DNA of 30,649 nucleotides, from positions 1 to 30,649 of the forward strand of contig JBKPRX010000122.1 of assembly GCA_046734795.1 (NCBI GenBank). The letters are read 5' to 3'. Both the position numbers and the translations under genes were made by a program. The DNA comes from JBKPRX01 sp046734795 (GTDB lineage Bacteria > Actinomycetota > Thermoleophilia > Gaiellales > Gaiellaceae). Numbering within the stretch: the first letter of the stretch is position 1; each line of letters begins with the position of its first letter. Shown here piece by piece: positions 7,079 to 14,187 of the stretch. The notes under the pieces are model-generated. The model worked only from the letters and a program-made list of their open reading frames with translations. It was not told the origin of the DNA and did not search any database.

Positions 7079-7309
7079 TCAGTCTTCTTGGAGCCGCTGC
7101 CCGAGCAGCCGCTTGCATTCGTCGGCGCCCCGCCGGCTGTGGTCTTGCATCCGGCGGAACAGCTCGCCGAGCTCCGAGTCGCCGTCTCGCTCGGCGTCCT
7201 GCGCGTACTGATCGAGCCGCCATACGTGCTCGAGGCAGAGGTGCGTCACGGCAATCAGGTCGTAGTTCTTGTCCTTTGTCCCGCTCTTGGGTGTCTCGGT
7301 CGCGGCCAT
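7079..7309 (-). CDS. Small helical protein, ferritin-like hairpin
   Basis: 76 residues. The ATG at 7309 follows GAGGAGG with four bases between, a good ribosome-binding site. After a short polar leader, two helices are evident: NYDLIAVTHLCLEHVWRLDQY and ELGELFRRMQDHSRRGADEC, each with acidic and histidine residues spaced as in four-helix bundles. It resembles short actinobacterial proteins with the pattern 'DENYDLVSVLYHAL...YxxDAExxGDxELAxFFRExQ'. Two such hairpins could dimerise into a bundle. No metal-binding set is complete in the monomer. Role unknown. Confidence 0.65.
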   Translation of the reverse strand: MAATETPKSGTKDKNYDLIAVTHLCLEHVWRLDQYAQDAERDGDSELGELFRRMQDHSRRGADECKRLLGQRLQED

Positions 7310-7374
7310 CGCGCCTCCTCACGTCGCTTCTCTCGACCGGACCTTCCCGCGTCGTCGCCCGTGGAAACCGCTCA

Positions 7375-8691
7375 CTAGAAGAACGTAAGGACGCCGTCCA
7401 CGACGACGTGCGCCTCGTCGACGAGCGGGATGAACTTCCACTTGTCGAACGCGGTGCACGGGTGCGAGATCGTGCACGCAAGGCGGTCGCCGGGGACGAC
7501 GTCGACGTCTGCTTCGATCCGAATGTGCGCGTGCTGGTCGGACATCGCGACGATCCGGGCACGGCCCTCGATCGACTCGCGGCCTCGGCCCTCGCGATAG
7601 GTCTCGACCGGCATGGGCAGCGCAACGTCGATCGGCGCATCACGCTTGCCGAAACCGGCGATCACGAGCTCGCGCTCGGGCCGCGAAAGGACGGCGCCCC
7701 AGACCTCGAGCGCATTCGCAAGGACGGGCTCTCCGCTTGCGCGGCCGCCGAGCGGCGAGACGTCGTGGTAAAAGCCGCCGTCCTGCGTCACGTAGCAACC
7801 GCTGCGGAGGACGACGCGGACGTCCGCGTGGGAGCGCAACGGCTCGACCGCCTCGAGCACGCGGTCGAAATACGCGCTGCCGCCCGCCGTGACGATCGCC
7901 GACTCCGGAAGCAACTCGCTCGCGCGCAACAGCTCGACGTCGCCGACGAGCTTCGCGAGGAACGCGTCGACGCGACCGAGCGTGTGGTTGAGGTCGTCGC
8001 TCTTGAGGAGACCTTCGAACCCCTCGACGCCGGCGAGCCGGAGGGTGCGCGAGCCCGCAACCGCCTCGACGACACGCTCGACGTCGGCAAACGTGCGACA
8101 ACCGGCGCGGCCGCCCTCGTAGCCGACTTCCACGAGGACGGGCACCTCTCGCGGCAACGGCTTCTCCGCGAGGATGTCGTCGAGAAGCGCGACGCCACGC
8201 TCCGAGTCGACGAGGCAGTAGAGCTCGAACGTCTCGTCGCGGCGAAGCTCGTCCGCGACCCAGCGGATGACGCTGGGCTCCGCGAGCTCGTTCGCATAGA
8301 CGATCCGCCCGATGCCGAAGTGCCGGTACACGCGCAGGTGCGACGGCGTCGCGCACGTGATCGCCCAAGCGCCCGCGCGGATCTGGTCCGCGATCAGCTG
8401 CGGCGCCATCGTCGTCTTCCCGTGCGGCGCAAGCAACGCGTCGTGTTCGTCGCAGTAGCGCTGGAGCTGCTCGATGTTGTTCCGAACCGCCGACGCGCGA
8501 AGCGCGAGCAACGGCAACGGGAAGTCACCGTCGAGAAGACGAAGCTTCGTTCCCCGGAGCTCTGCGAGCGTCAGGTCGCCCAAGGGCGCGCCCTTGTACC
8601 GCCAGTCGAGTTGTACGGAGCCGAGCGCCTCGACCGCGTCCACGTCGAACCGCGTCGGCCTCCAGACGTCGCTGATGACGTCGTCGGTCAT
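7375..8691 (-). CDS. PLP fold-type III amino acid deaminase / D-serine dehydratase-like enzyme
   Basis: 438 residues. The alanine-racemase-type N-terminal barrel begins near residue 55 with LPLLALRASAVRNNIEQLQR and carries PHGKTTMAPQL, in which K92 should form the Schiff base with pyridoxal phosphate. Strands VLVEVGYEGGRAGC and VTAGGSAYFDRVLE contact the cofactor phosphate in this family. Near the C-terminus HPCTAFDKW gives H410 and C412, matching the zinc-binding His-x-Cys of eukaryote-type D-serine dehydratase. The likely reaction is beta-elimination or aldol cleavage of a D-beta-hydroxy amino acid. It is downstream of the amidotransferase-like gene, with start and stop overlapping by four bases (ATGA), so they are translated together. 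Confidence 0.85.
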   Translation of the reverse strand: MTDDVISDVWRPTRFDVDAVEALGSVQLDWRYKGAPLGDLTLAELRGTKLRLLDGDFPLPLLALRASAVRNNIEQLQRYCDEHDALLAPHGKTTMAPQLIADQIRAGAWAITCATPSHLRVYRHFGIGRIVYANELAEPSVIRWVADELRRDETFELYCLVDSERGVALLDDILAEKPLPREVPVLVEVGYEGGRAGCRTFADVERVVEAVAGSRTLRLAGVEGFEGLLKSDDLNHTLGRVDAFLAKLVGDVELLRASELLPESAIVTAGGSAYFDRVLEAVEPLRSHADVRVVLRSGCYVTQDGGFYHDVSPLGGRASGEPVLANALEVWGAVLSRPERELVIAGFGKRDAPIDVALPMPVETYREGRGRESIEGRARIVAMSDQHAHIRIEADVDVVPGDRLACTISHPCTAFDKWKFIPLVDEAHVVVDGVLTFF

Positions 8692-9371
8692 CCGAGCGCG
8701 GCGTCGACGAAGGCGGCGACGAGCGGATGCGGGTCGCCCGGTCTCGAGCGCGCCTGCGGCACGTAGAGCGTCGCGAGGAAGAACGCGTGCTCGTCGCGCT
8801 CGACGACGCGCGCTTCGGCTTCCTCGCCCACCCCGGTGACACGAAGGCCCGTTTCCTCGAGCGGTGCGCGGAACTCCTCGTTCAAGCCGTAGTTGCAGAA
8901 GAACGGCTCGACCACCCGCGCGCTGCCGTAGTAACCCGCGACCGCCGAGCCGTCAGCGAGCAAGACCGCGTGGTCTTCACCGACGAGCGAACAGGTGAGT
9001 CGCGTGACGGCGAGCGTGTCCGCGTCCGGGTGTGCCTCCTCGTGGTCGGCATCGCGGACGCCGAGGACGTTGCGAACGTGCTCGAGGACGACGTGCTGAA
9101 ACCCACCGCACGTTCCGACGAGCGGCACCTGACGCTCGCGCGCGAAACGGATCGCACGCAGGGCCGCCTCCGGCACGGCGTAATCGCCGGGTGCCATGAA
9201 GACCCCGCCGGCGTGCGCAAGGGCCGTGTTGTCGGAAGCCGCGAGCTCGGCCGTCGTCCACCACCTGAGCGGCAAGTCCGTGGCGACGTGGTCGAGTGCG
9301 TTCGCCGTCGCCACGCGGTTGGGACCCGTCTCCGGCAGGTCACAGACGACTGCGATCTCGCGGCGGCCCAT
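8688..9371 (-). CDS. CTP-synthase-C-terminal-like glutamine amidotransferase fold protein
   Basis: 227 residues from the ATG at 9371, chosen because TACGTT lies exactly six bases before it. The class I amidotransferase fold is clear: VFMAPGDYAVPEAA then VPLVGTCGGFQHVVLEH with nucleophile C88 in the usual GxCxGxQ elbow. In true CTP synthase the strand near the end reads 'FHPEF' and supplies the His and Glu of the triad. Here the same place reads FLATLYVPQARS, so both are missing. This matches the family that annotation pipelines name 'CTP synthase C-terminal region-related (seleno)protein', also by FFCNYGLNEEF. Ammonia release from glutamine is therefore doubtful. It is the first gene of a two-gene operon. 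Confidence 0.8.
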   Translation of the reverse strand: MGRREIAVVCDLPETGPNRVATANALDHVATDLPLRWWTTAELAASDNTALAHAGGVFMAPGDYAVPEAALRAIRFARERQVPLVGTCGGFQHVVLEHVRNVLGVRDADHEEAHPDADTLAVTRLTCSLVGEDHAVLLADGSAVAGYYGSARVVEPFFCNYGLNEEFRAPLEETGLRVTGVGEEAEARVVERDEHAFFLATLYVPQARSRPGDPHPLVAAFVDAALG

Positions 9372-9377
9372 CGCAGA

Positions 9378-9383
9378 AACGTA
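9378..9383 (-). promoter_or_regulatory. -10 box TACGTT, leaderless start of the amidotransferase-like gene
   Basis: On the minus strand TACGTT is followed by six bases (TCTGCG) and the ATG at 9371. With initiation 6-7 bases after the box, the transcript would begin at the start codon. Confidence 0.5.
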
Positions 9384-9426
9384 GCCGACCGCTTTTCGGA
9401 AGCGCCGCACGGGGAACCGCCCGGGC

Positions 9427-10296
9427 ATGGCGCGGACTGCGCACGCGCGAACGCGAAGGCTCCGCAAGCTCGTCGACGTCTGGCGCGACCTCTTCCGGCG
9501 TCACGACCTGATGACCCTCGGAGCGTCGATCGCGTTGCAGGCGCTCGTCGCGGTCGTCGCGCTCGCGTTCCTCGGCACCGCCCTGCTCGGCGCCTTCGAC
9601 CGCGAGGACATCTGGCGGGAAGACATCGGCCCGGCGGTCAAGCCGCATCTCCTGCCGCAGGTCTACCGCGGCATCGACGCGACCGTCGAAAAGATCTTCT
9701 CCGACAACTCGGGTTGGCTGATCGCGTTCGCGCTCGTGCTGACGATCTGGGAGGTCTCGCGCGCCGTGCGCGCGTGTATGACCGCCCTGAGCCGCATCGA
9801 GGACCATGACGACGACCGGCCCTGGTGGATTCGACTCCCGCTCGGCTTCGGGATCGCCGTCGTACTCACGGGCTGTCTCGTCGCAGCGTTCCTGCTCGTC
9901 ACCGTCGCGCGCGACCTCGGCAGCGGCGCCTGGGGCATTCCGGTCGCGATCGTGCGCTGGCTCGCAGCGCTCGCACTCATCACCGTCGGCTTCGGCGTGC
10001 TCGTTCGCTTCGCGCCCGCCGAGCGCAGACCGAAGAAGTGGGCGAGCGCCGGCGCAACGCTCGTCGTCGTCTCTTGGGTCGTGCAGTCGATCATCTTCCG
10101 CTGGTACGTCACGTCGGTCGCCGACTTCAAGAGTGCGAGCGGCACGCTCAGCGCGTTCTTCCTTCTCACCGTGTACCTCTACGTCGCGGCGCTCGTGCTC
10201 CTGATTGGAATCGAGCTCGACGAGCTGCTGCGCGAAGACCTCGATCACGAGGAGAGTGCGCCCGGGCTCGTCCAGCTCGTGCGCGGGCTCTTCTAG
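9427..10296 (+). CDS. YihY/BrkB family inner membrane protein
   Basis: 289 residues with about six membrane segments: LMTLGASIALQALVAVVALAF, then GWLIAFALVLTIWEVSRAV, LGFGIAVVLTGCLVAAFLLV, IVRWLAALALITVGFGVLV, WASAGATLVVVSWVVQSIIF and FFLLTVYLYVAALVLLIGIE. The landmarks of the YihY/BrkB (once 'ribonuclease BN') family are present: an N-terminal helix that normally reads 'xxxAAxLAYxxLLALxPLL', a periplasmic first loop, the LTIWEVSRAVRACMTALSRI segment and the terminal YLYVAALVLLIGIELDE. The family's job is not established. The N-terminal region is somewhat diverged (ASIALQALVAVV instead of the usual AAxLAYY). It is divergent from the amidotransferase-like gene. Confidence 0.85.
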   Translation: MARTAHARTRRLRKLVDVWRDLFRRHDLMTLGASIALQALVAVVALAFLGTALLGAFDREDIWREDIGPAVKPHLLPQVYRGIDATVEKIFSDNSGWLIAFALVLTIWEVSRAVRACMTALSRIEDHDDDRPWWIRLPLGFGIAVVLTGCLVAAFLLVTVARDLGSGAWGIPVAIVRWLAALALITVGFGVLVRFAPAERRPKKWASAGATLVVVSWVVQSIIFRWYVTSVADFKSASGTLSAFFLLTVYLYVAALVLLIGIELDELLREDLDHEESAPGLVQLVRGLF

Positions 10297-10312
10297 CGTC
10301 CGGGCGCTCTTC

Positions 10313-10318
10313 TACTGT
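10313..10318 (+). promoter_or_regulatory. -10 box TACTGT upstream of the DUF1003 gene
   Basis: TACTGT lies eight bases before the ATG at 10327, giving a leader of one or two bases or none. Confidence 0.35.
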
Positions 10319-10326
10319 CGCCCGCG

Positions 10327-10799
10327 ATGGCTGCGCACGCGGGACAGTCCGGAGCGTTCGGCCACGATGCGTTCGGCCGCATCGCCGAACGTATCGCGCG
10401 TTTCTTCGGCACGCCGGAGTACATCATCGGCCAGACGATCGTCGTCATCTTCTGGATCGTCCTGAACTCGCTCGCGCTCGGCTTCGGCTGGGACCCGTAT
10501 CCCTTCATCCTCTTGAACCTCGCGTTCTCGACGCAGGCTGCGTATGCCGCGCCGCTCATCCTGCTGGCGCAGACACGTCAGGCAGATCGCGACAAGACCC
10601 ATTCGGCACTCGTGAGCGACGCCATGACGAGCTTGAACGCCAAGCAGAAGCGCGCACGGAGGCGCTCAAAACCGAGACCGACAAGCTGACGCTGCTGCTT
10701 CAGTCGAACACCGACCTCACGCTGCAGGACAAGCAGCTGACCGAGCAGGTCGCGACGCTGACGCGCGAGATCCACGCCGCGCTTCTGAAGCGCGACTAG
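10327..10799 (+). pseudogene. DUF1003 membrane protein gene with a likely single frameshift
   Basis: From the ATG at 10327 the product reads RIARFFGTPEYIIGQTIVVI, FWIVLNSLALGFGWDPYPF, ILLNLAFSTQAAYAAPLIL and LAQTRQADRDKTHSALVS, which is the whole DUF1003 core (two membrane helices, the DPYPFILLN turn and the QxRQAxRD helix start). After about 10620 this frame turns into KQKRARRRSKPRPTS and stops at 10689. The plus-one neighbour frame instead gives a charged coiled-coil helix, HDELERQAEARTEALKTETD, KLTLLLQSNTDLTLQDKQL and TREIHAALLKRD to 10799, as family members do. The stop at 10799 also meets the convergent peptidase stop on a shared CTAG. I infer one indel near 10620, either a mutation or a sequence error. 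The 120-residue form could still be made. Confidence 0.75.
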
Positions 10800-12298
10800 T
10801 CGACCGCGAGCTCGGCGACGAGCGGCGCCGTGTCGAGCGGCTCGAAGCCGAGCCGGCTGGCGATCTCTTCGCTCGACGGCCGCGTTCCCTCTGCGAAGAG
10901 GCCCCGCAGGATGGCGCCCGTCTTCTCGTTACGCCACCAGTCGACGCCGACCTCGTCGACCAGGTACCGGCGAAGCTGCGCACTCCGAATCCATGCTCGC
11001 AAGTAGTCGGCCGAGTAGAAGCCCCCGTCCATGTCCGCGAGGTAGTTCCGCGCGTCGTAGCGGATCCCCGTGAGCGCGAGCTGATTCTCCGCGTAGCCGT
11101 CCGGGGTACCACCTCGGTCGGCGAAGCGCGACCAGAAGCCGAGCTCGTAACGGAGCTTTCCGACGTACCGGCGGAAGAGCAACGCTTCGAGAAAAAGGGT
11201 CGCCTCCGCGTTCGCCTCGGCGTCGCCGCCGAAGTGCTCGCGGTGCCATTCAGGCTCGCGCGAGATCGCCTCGCAGATGTACGAGTAGATCTCCGTCAGC
11301 GCGTGGTCGCGCGAGAGCCGACGAAACGTGTACGGGAGCGAAGCGGCGACACCGGCGTAGTGCAGCGCATGACCGGCTTCGTGCAGGAACGCCTGGTAGT
11401 CGTGGAGCCCGCCTTGCGAGCGTGTGATCAGGTGCACGACCTCCGGTGGATCGGAAGCGATCACGCACGCGCGCGGCGACTTCTGTGGGCGATCGTCGAG
11501 GTCGAGCTTGATGTTCGGGATCGCCTCGAGATCGAAGCCGAGCTGCTCGAGTGTCTTGAGACAGACGGGGACTGCGCGCTCGGCCGTGTACACGTCGTCG
11601 AGCGGCGAGAGCCGACGCATGTACGACGTGTGGTGCTGTGTCGGCTCCTCGTCGCGCTCCGGTCCGAGCAGGCGCTCGAACCAGCGCGCACGCAGAACCT
11701 CGTAGGCGGCGGCCGAGTCGTCGGCGGCAGCGACGAGCGCCGCCTCGAGCTCGCGAAGCGAGATCGCCTTTTCGTCCTCGGTCCGCGCAATGGGATCCTG
11801 CTCGCCAGAAAGATCGGCTTCGAGCTCCTCAGCGACACTGAGCAACTCGAGACGCTTGTCGTTGAAGCCGGCCGATACGTCGAGCTGCAACTCGCCGAGC
11901 TCGTCACGATCGCGGTAGGACGGGAGGACGGCGAGCCGCGCCTGCGCGGTGCGGAGCGAAAGCTCCTCGCCGCGGAAGACGACGCGAGCCGCAAGCACCT
12001 CGTTCTCCAACTCGTCCTCGCGCGCCGCAAGCTCCGCCGCGATCAGCCCGCCCTCGCACGTCTTGCACAGCCTGTAAAGACGTTCGGCGTCCTCGCCGTC
12101 AGCTGCCGCGCGAGCATCGCGCAGCGATTCGAGCTGATCGCGCGAGAAGAGATCGGCGTACCGCTCCACGATCGCCGCCTGCTCGGAGACCTCCTTCTCG
12201 CCGACGCGCACCGCGCGTCCTTCTTCCGAGCGCTCGAAGAGGTAGCGGCGGAGGTTGCTCTCGAACTGCTCGGGGGTCCGGACGACGGTTGTCGACAT
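10796..12298 (-). CDS. HExxH metallopeptidase (gluzincin, M3/M32-like)
   Basis: 500 residues, largely helical. The zinc site is HEAGH at residues 306-310 within YQAFLHEAGHALHYAG; the glutamate of the motif is the general base. A third ligand is probably E336 in HALTEIYSYICEAIS. The N-terminal 200 residues are acidic, helical and contain a CKTCEGG segment, perhaps an extra metal or structural pair. Behind the zinc site, LFLEALLFRRYVGKLRYELGFW and RYDARNYLADMDGGFYSADYLRAW resemble the tail of oligoendopeptidase-F-like enzymes. No signal peptide, so it is cytoplasmic. It follows the receiver gene with a one-base overlap (TAATG), so the two are coupled. Confidence 0.8.
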   Translation of the reverse strand: MSTTVVRTPEQFESNLRRYLFERSEEGRAVRVGEKEVSEQAAIVERYADLFSRDQLESLRDARAAADGEDAERLYRLCKTCEGGLIAAELAAREDELENEVLAARVVFRGEELSLRTAQARLAVLPSYRDRDELGELQLDVSAGFNDKRLELLSVAEELEADLSGEQDPIARTEDEKAISLRELEAALVAAADDSAAAYEVLRARWFERLLGPERDEEPTQHHTSYMRRLSPLDDVYTAERAVPVCLKTLEQLGFDLEAIPNIKLDLDDRPQKSPRACVIASDPPEVVHLITRSQGGLHDYQAFLHEAGHALHYAGVAASLPYTFRRLSRDHALTEIYSYICEAISREPEWHREHFGGDAEANAEATLFLEALLFRRYVGKLRYELGFWSRFADRGGTPDGYAENQLALTGIRYDARNYLADMDGGFYSADYLRAWIRSAQLRRYLVDEVGVDWWRNEKTGAILRGLFAEGTRPSSEEIASRLGFEPLDTAPLVAELAVD

Positions 12299-12669
12299 TA
12301 CGTCGAGCGCACTTCCGCAAGCCCTTGCACAGTGGAGAGCAGATCCTCGATCGCGAAGGGCTTCGTCAGCACAGCGTCTACGATCTTACGGTCAGCCGGC
12401 CCGATCTCGACCGATCCGGTCACGAGCGCGATCCGGATCCCCGACTCGCTGTCACGCAACTCTCGGAGCAGGTCGTACCCGTCGTCGGCGCCGACGTGGC
12501 GGTCGAGAAGGAGCACGTCGACGTCGTTCGCCTCGAGCTCACTCCGCGCCTCCGCAAGCGACGCGGCCTCGAGCACGCGGTGGCCGTCGAGCTCGAGATT
12601 GACTCGACAGAGCAGCCGAAGCGCCGCCTCGTCCTCGACGACGAGGACCGTTGCCGGGCGTCCCCCCAT
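12298..12669 (-). CDS. Stand-alone response regulator receiver (CheY-like)
   Basis: 123 residues, a single receiver domain. Acidic pocket E12-D13 (VLVVEDE), phosphoacceptor D56 in VDVLLLDRHVG, switch threonine T84 (ALVTGS) and K103 (LTKPF) are all present, so it should be phosphorylatable. There is no output domain, and no histidine kinase gene is in the window. The ATG at 12669 is favoured over the upstream one at 12813 because the domain begins right there and TACACT lies eleven bases before it. Its stop overlaps the start of the metallopeptidase gene, which suggests the two proteins work together, for example by phosphorylation-dependent binding. Confidence 0.85.
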   Translation of the reverse strand: MGGRPATVLVVEDEAALRLLCRVNLELDGHRVLEAASLAEARSELEANDVDVLLLDRHVGADDGYDLLRELRDSESGIRIALVTGSVEIGPADRKIVDAVLTKPFAIEDLLSTVQGLAEVRST

Positions 12670-12680
12670 TCCGGCTGGCG

Positions 12681-12686
12681 AGTGTA
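12681..12686 (-). promoter_or_regulatory. -10 box TACACT upstream of the receiver gene
   Basis: TACACT on the minus strand, eleven bases before the ATG at 12669, predicts a leader of about four bases. Confidence 0.4.
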
Positions 12687-12803
12687 GCGGCGAATGCCGC
12701 GCTCCGACGGAAGCCGTACCTCGTGCTCCTGAGGATCCGTTTACCAATTGAAAATGAGAGCTCGAAGGGACAAAGGGCACATGCAGGAACAGGAACAGGA
12801 AAC

Positions 12804-12850
12804 GGCATCCCAAGGCGGGATGCCCGTGCCGTCGCCGCCGTTTCGGCGGC
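12804..12850 (-). terminator. Two stacked hairpins downstream of gltX
   Basis: Read from gltX, the first hairpin is GCCGCCG-AAA-CGGCGGC (12850 to 12834) and the second GGCATCCC-GCCTT-GGGATGCC (12824 to 12804), both perfect. The second is followed by GTTTCCTGTTCC, only moderately T-rich. A termination or RNA-stability role for the gltX transcript is likely. Confidence 0.5.
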
Positions 12851-12907
12851 GGGCGTGGCGCGAGTTTCAGCGGGCGCTCGATCCGCTCGCGCCGCCGAAG
12901 CCGCTGC

Positions 12908-14170
12908 CTAGGCGCCGGACGCAGCCGCCCTGAGCCGCGCGAGCGTGCGCTCGCGCCCGAGGAGCTCGAGGCTTTCGAAGAGCCCGGGCGAGACCTTGGA
13001 TCCGGTGACGGCGATGCGGATCGGCTGAAGTCCCTGGCGCGGCTTCAGACCGAGCTGCTCGAGGAGCGCGCGAAGCGCGGCCTCGATCTGTTCGGCCTCG
13101 AACGGCTCGACACCTGCGAGCGTTTCGGATGCTCGTGCAAGCACCTCGCCACCGCCGTCGAGGAGCGCCGGGTCGGGTGCTACGTCCTCGAAGAGAAAGC
13201 GCGCGTAGTCGGGAAACTCCGCGAGCCGCGAGATCTTCTCCTGCACGAGCGGCGCCGCCTGCCGCACGAGCGCCGAGTCCCAGTCGTAGCCCTGGTCGCC
13301 GAGCCAGAGGATGAGCGCGTGCGCGAACTCGTCGGGCGGTAGCGCGCGCAAATACACACCGTTCATCCAGTCGAGCTTCGCGTAGTCGAACTGCGACGGA
13401 CTCGGACTCACGCGCTCGAGCGTGAACCGCTCGACGAGCTCCGCGCGGCTCATGATCGTCGTCTCGCCGTCGGGCGCCCAGCCGAGGAGCGCGAGGAAGT
13501 TCACGAGCGCTTCGGGCAGGTAGCCGTCGCGACGAAAGTCGTCGACTGTGACGGAGCCGTGACGCTTCGAAAGCGGCTTCCCGTCGGCGCCGTAGACGCT
13601 GGGCACGTGCGCGTAGATCGGCGGCTCGGCGCCGATCGCGCGAATGAGGTTGATCTGCTTCGGCGTGTTCGAGACGTGGTCGTCGCCCCGGATCACGTGC
13701 GTGACGCCGTCCCACACGTCTTCCATCGGTGAGGCGAAGTTGTACGTGGGCCGGCCGTCTGAACGGACGATCACGAGATCCTCGAGCTTCTCATTCGGAA
13801 ACTCGACGCGCCCGCGCACGACGTCGTCCCACGCGGTCACGCCATCGTCCGGCATGCGAAAGCGAACCGCGCCCTCGTCCTCGTACGCCTTTCCCTCGGC
13901 GACGAGGTTCTGCGCCAGCTCGCGACACTCGTCCATGCGGTCGAGCTGAAACGTCAGCGTGCCGTCCCAGCCGAGCCCGAGCCAGCGCAGGGAGTCCTGG
14001 ATCTGCTCGACCGCCTCGGCCACCTCGCGGCTCGTGTCGGTGTTCTCGATGCGAAGCCGGAACTCGCCGCTCTCGTGGCGCGCGTAGAGCCAGTTGAAGA
14101 GCGCCGTCCGGACGTTTCCGATGTGGAGGAATCCGGTCGGGCTGGGTGCCATGCGAACGACGACGGACAC
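12908..14170 (-). CDS. gltX: Glutamyl-tRNA synthetase, compact form
   Basis: 420 residues from a GTG at 14170, which sits six bases after TACGCT; the longer open frame upstream runs into the divergent gene. Class I signatures: the HIGH motif as PSPTGFLHIGN (residues 10-19 region) and the KMSKS motif as KPLSKRHGS (198-206). The catalytic core, RIENTDTSREV and THVIRGDDHVSNTPKQ are typical of GluRS. The enzyme charges tRNA with glutamate. It is shorter than the usual 470-490 residues: after EGKAY the chain goes straight to EDEGAVRFRMPDDG, so the roughly 50-residue piece that normally holds a zinc or zinc-like subdomain over the acceptor stem is absent. The C-terminal anticodon-binding helices are present. 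No GlnRS or gatCAB is in the window. Confidence 0.93.
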   Translation of the reverse strand: MSVVVRMAPSPTGFLHIGNVRTALFNWLYARHESGEFRLRIENTDTSREVAEAVEQIQDSLRWLGLGWDGTLTFQLDRMDECRELAQNLVAEGKAYEDEGAVRFRMPDDGVTAWDDVVRGRVEFPNEKLEDLVIVRSDGRPTYNFASPMEDVWDGVTHVIRGDDHVSNTPKQINLIRAIGAEPPIYAHVPSVYGADGKPLSKRHGSVTVDDFRRDGYLPEALVNFLALLGWAPDGETTIMSRAELVERFTLERVSPSPSQFDYAKLDWMNGVYLRALPPDEFAHALILWLGDQGYDWDSALVRQAAPLVQEKISRLAEFPDYARFLFEDVAPDPALLDGGGEVLARASETLAGVEPFEAEQIEAALRALLEQLGLKPRQGLQPIRIAVTGSKVSPGLFESLELLGRERTLARLRAAASGA

Positions 14171-14187
14171 CTGGGTAGCGTAGGCGC
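14171..14187. promoter_or_regulatory. Bidirectional leaderless promoter between gltX and the AlkZ-like gene
   Basis: On the plus strand TAGCGT (14176-14181) is followed by six bases and the GTG at 14188. On the minus strand TACGCT (14182-14177) is followed by six bases and the GTG at 14170. The two -10 boxes overlap on the same seven bases, and the whole gap between the genes is 17 bp. Confidence 0.6.

Noticed and set aside
6721..8766. 681-codon plus-strand open frame
   Set aside because: It is antisense to the DUF427, small helical and PLP-enzyme genes; its composition is arginine/aspartate/valine rich, typical of a shadow frame in high-GC DNA.
11234..12751. 505-codon plus-strand open frame
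   Set aside because: Antisense to the metallopeptidase and receiver genes, which carry intact catalytic motifs.
12781..12933. 50-codon plus-strand frame beginning MQEQEQETASQGG
   Set aside because: It overlaps the two hairpins after gltX, its acidic start comes from a short sequence repeat, and it has no convincing ribosome-binding site or promoter.
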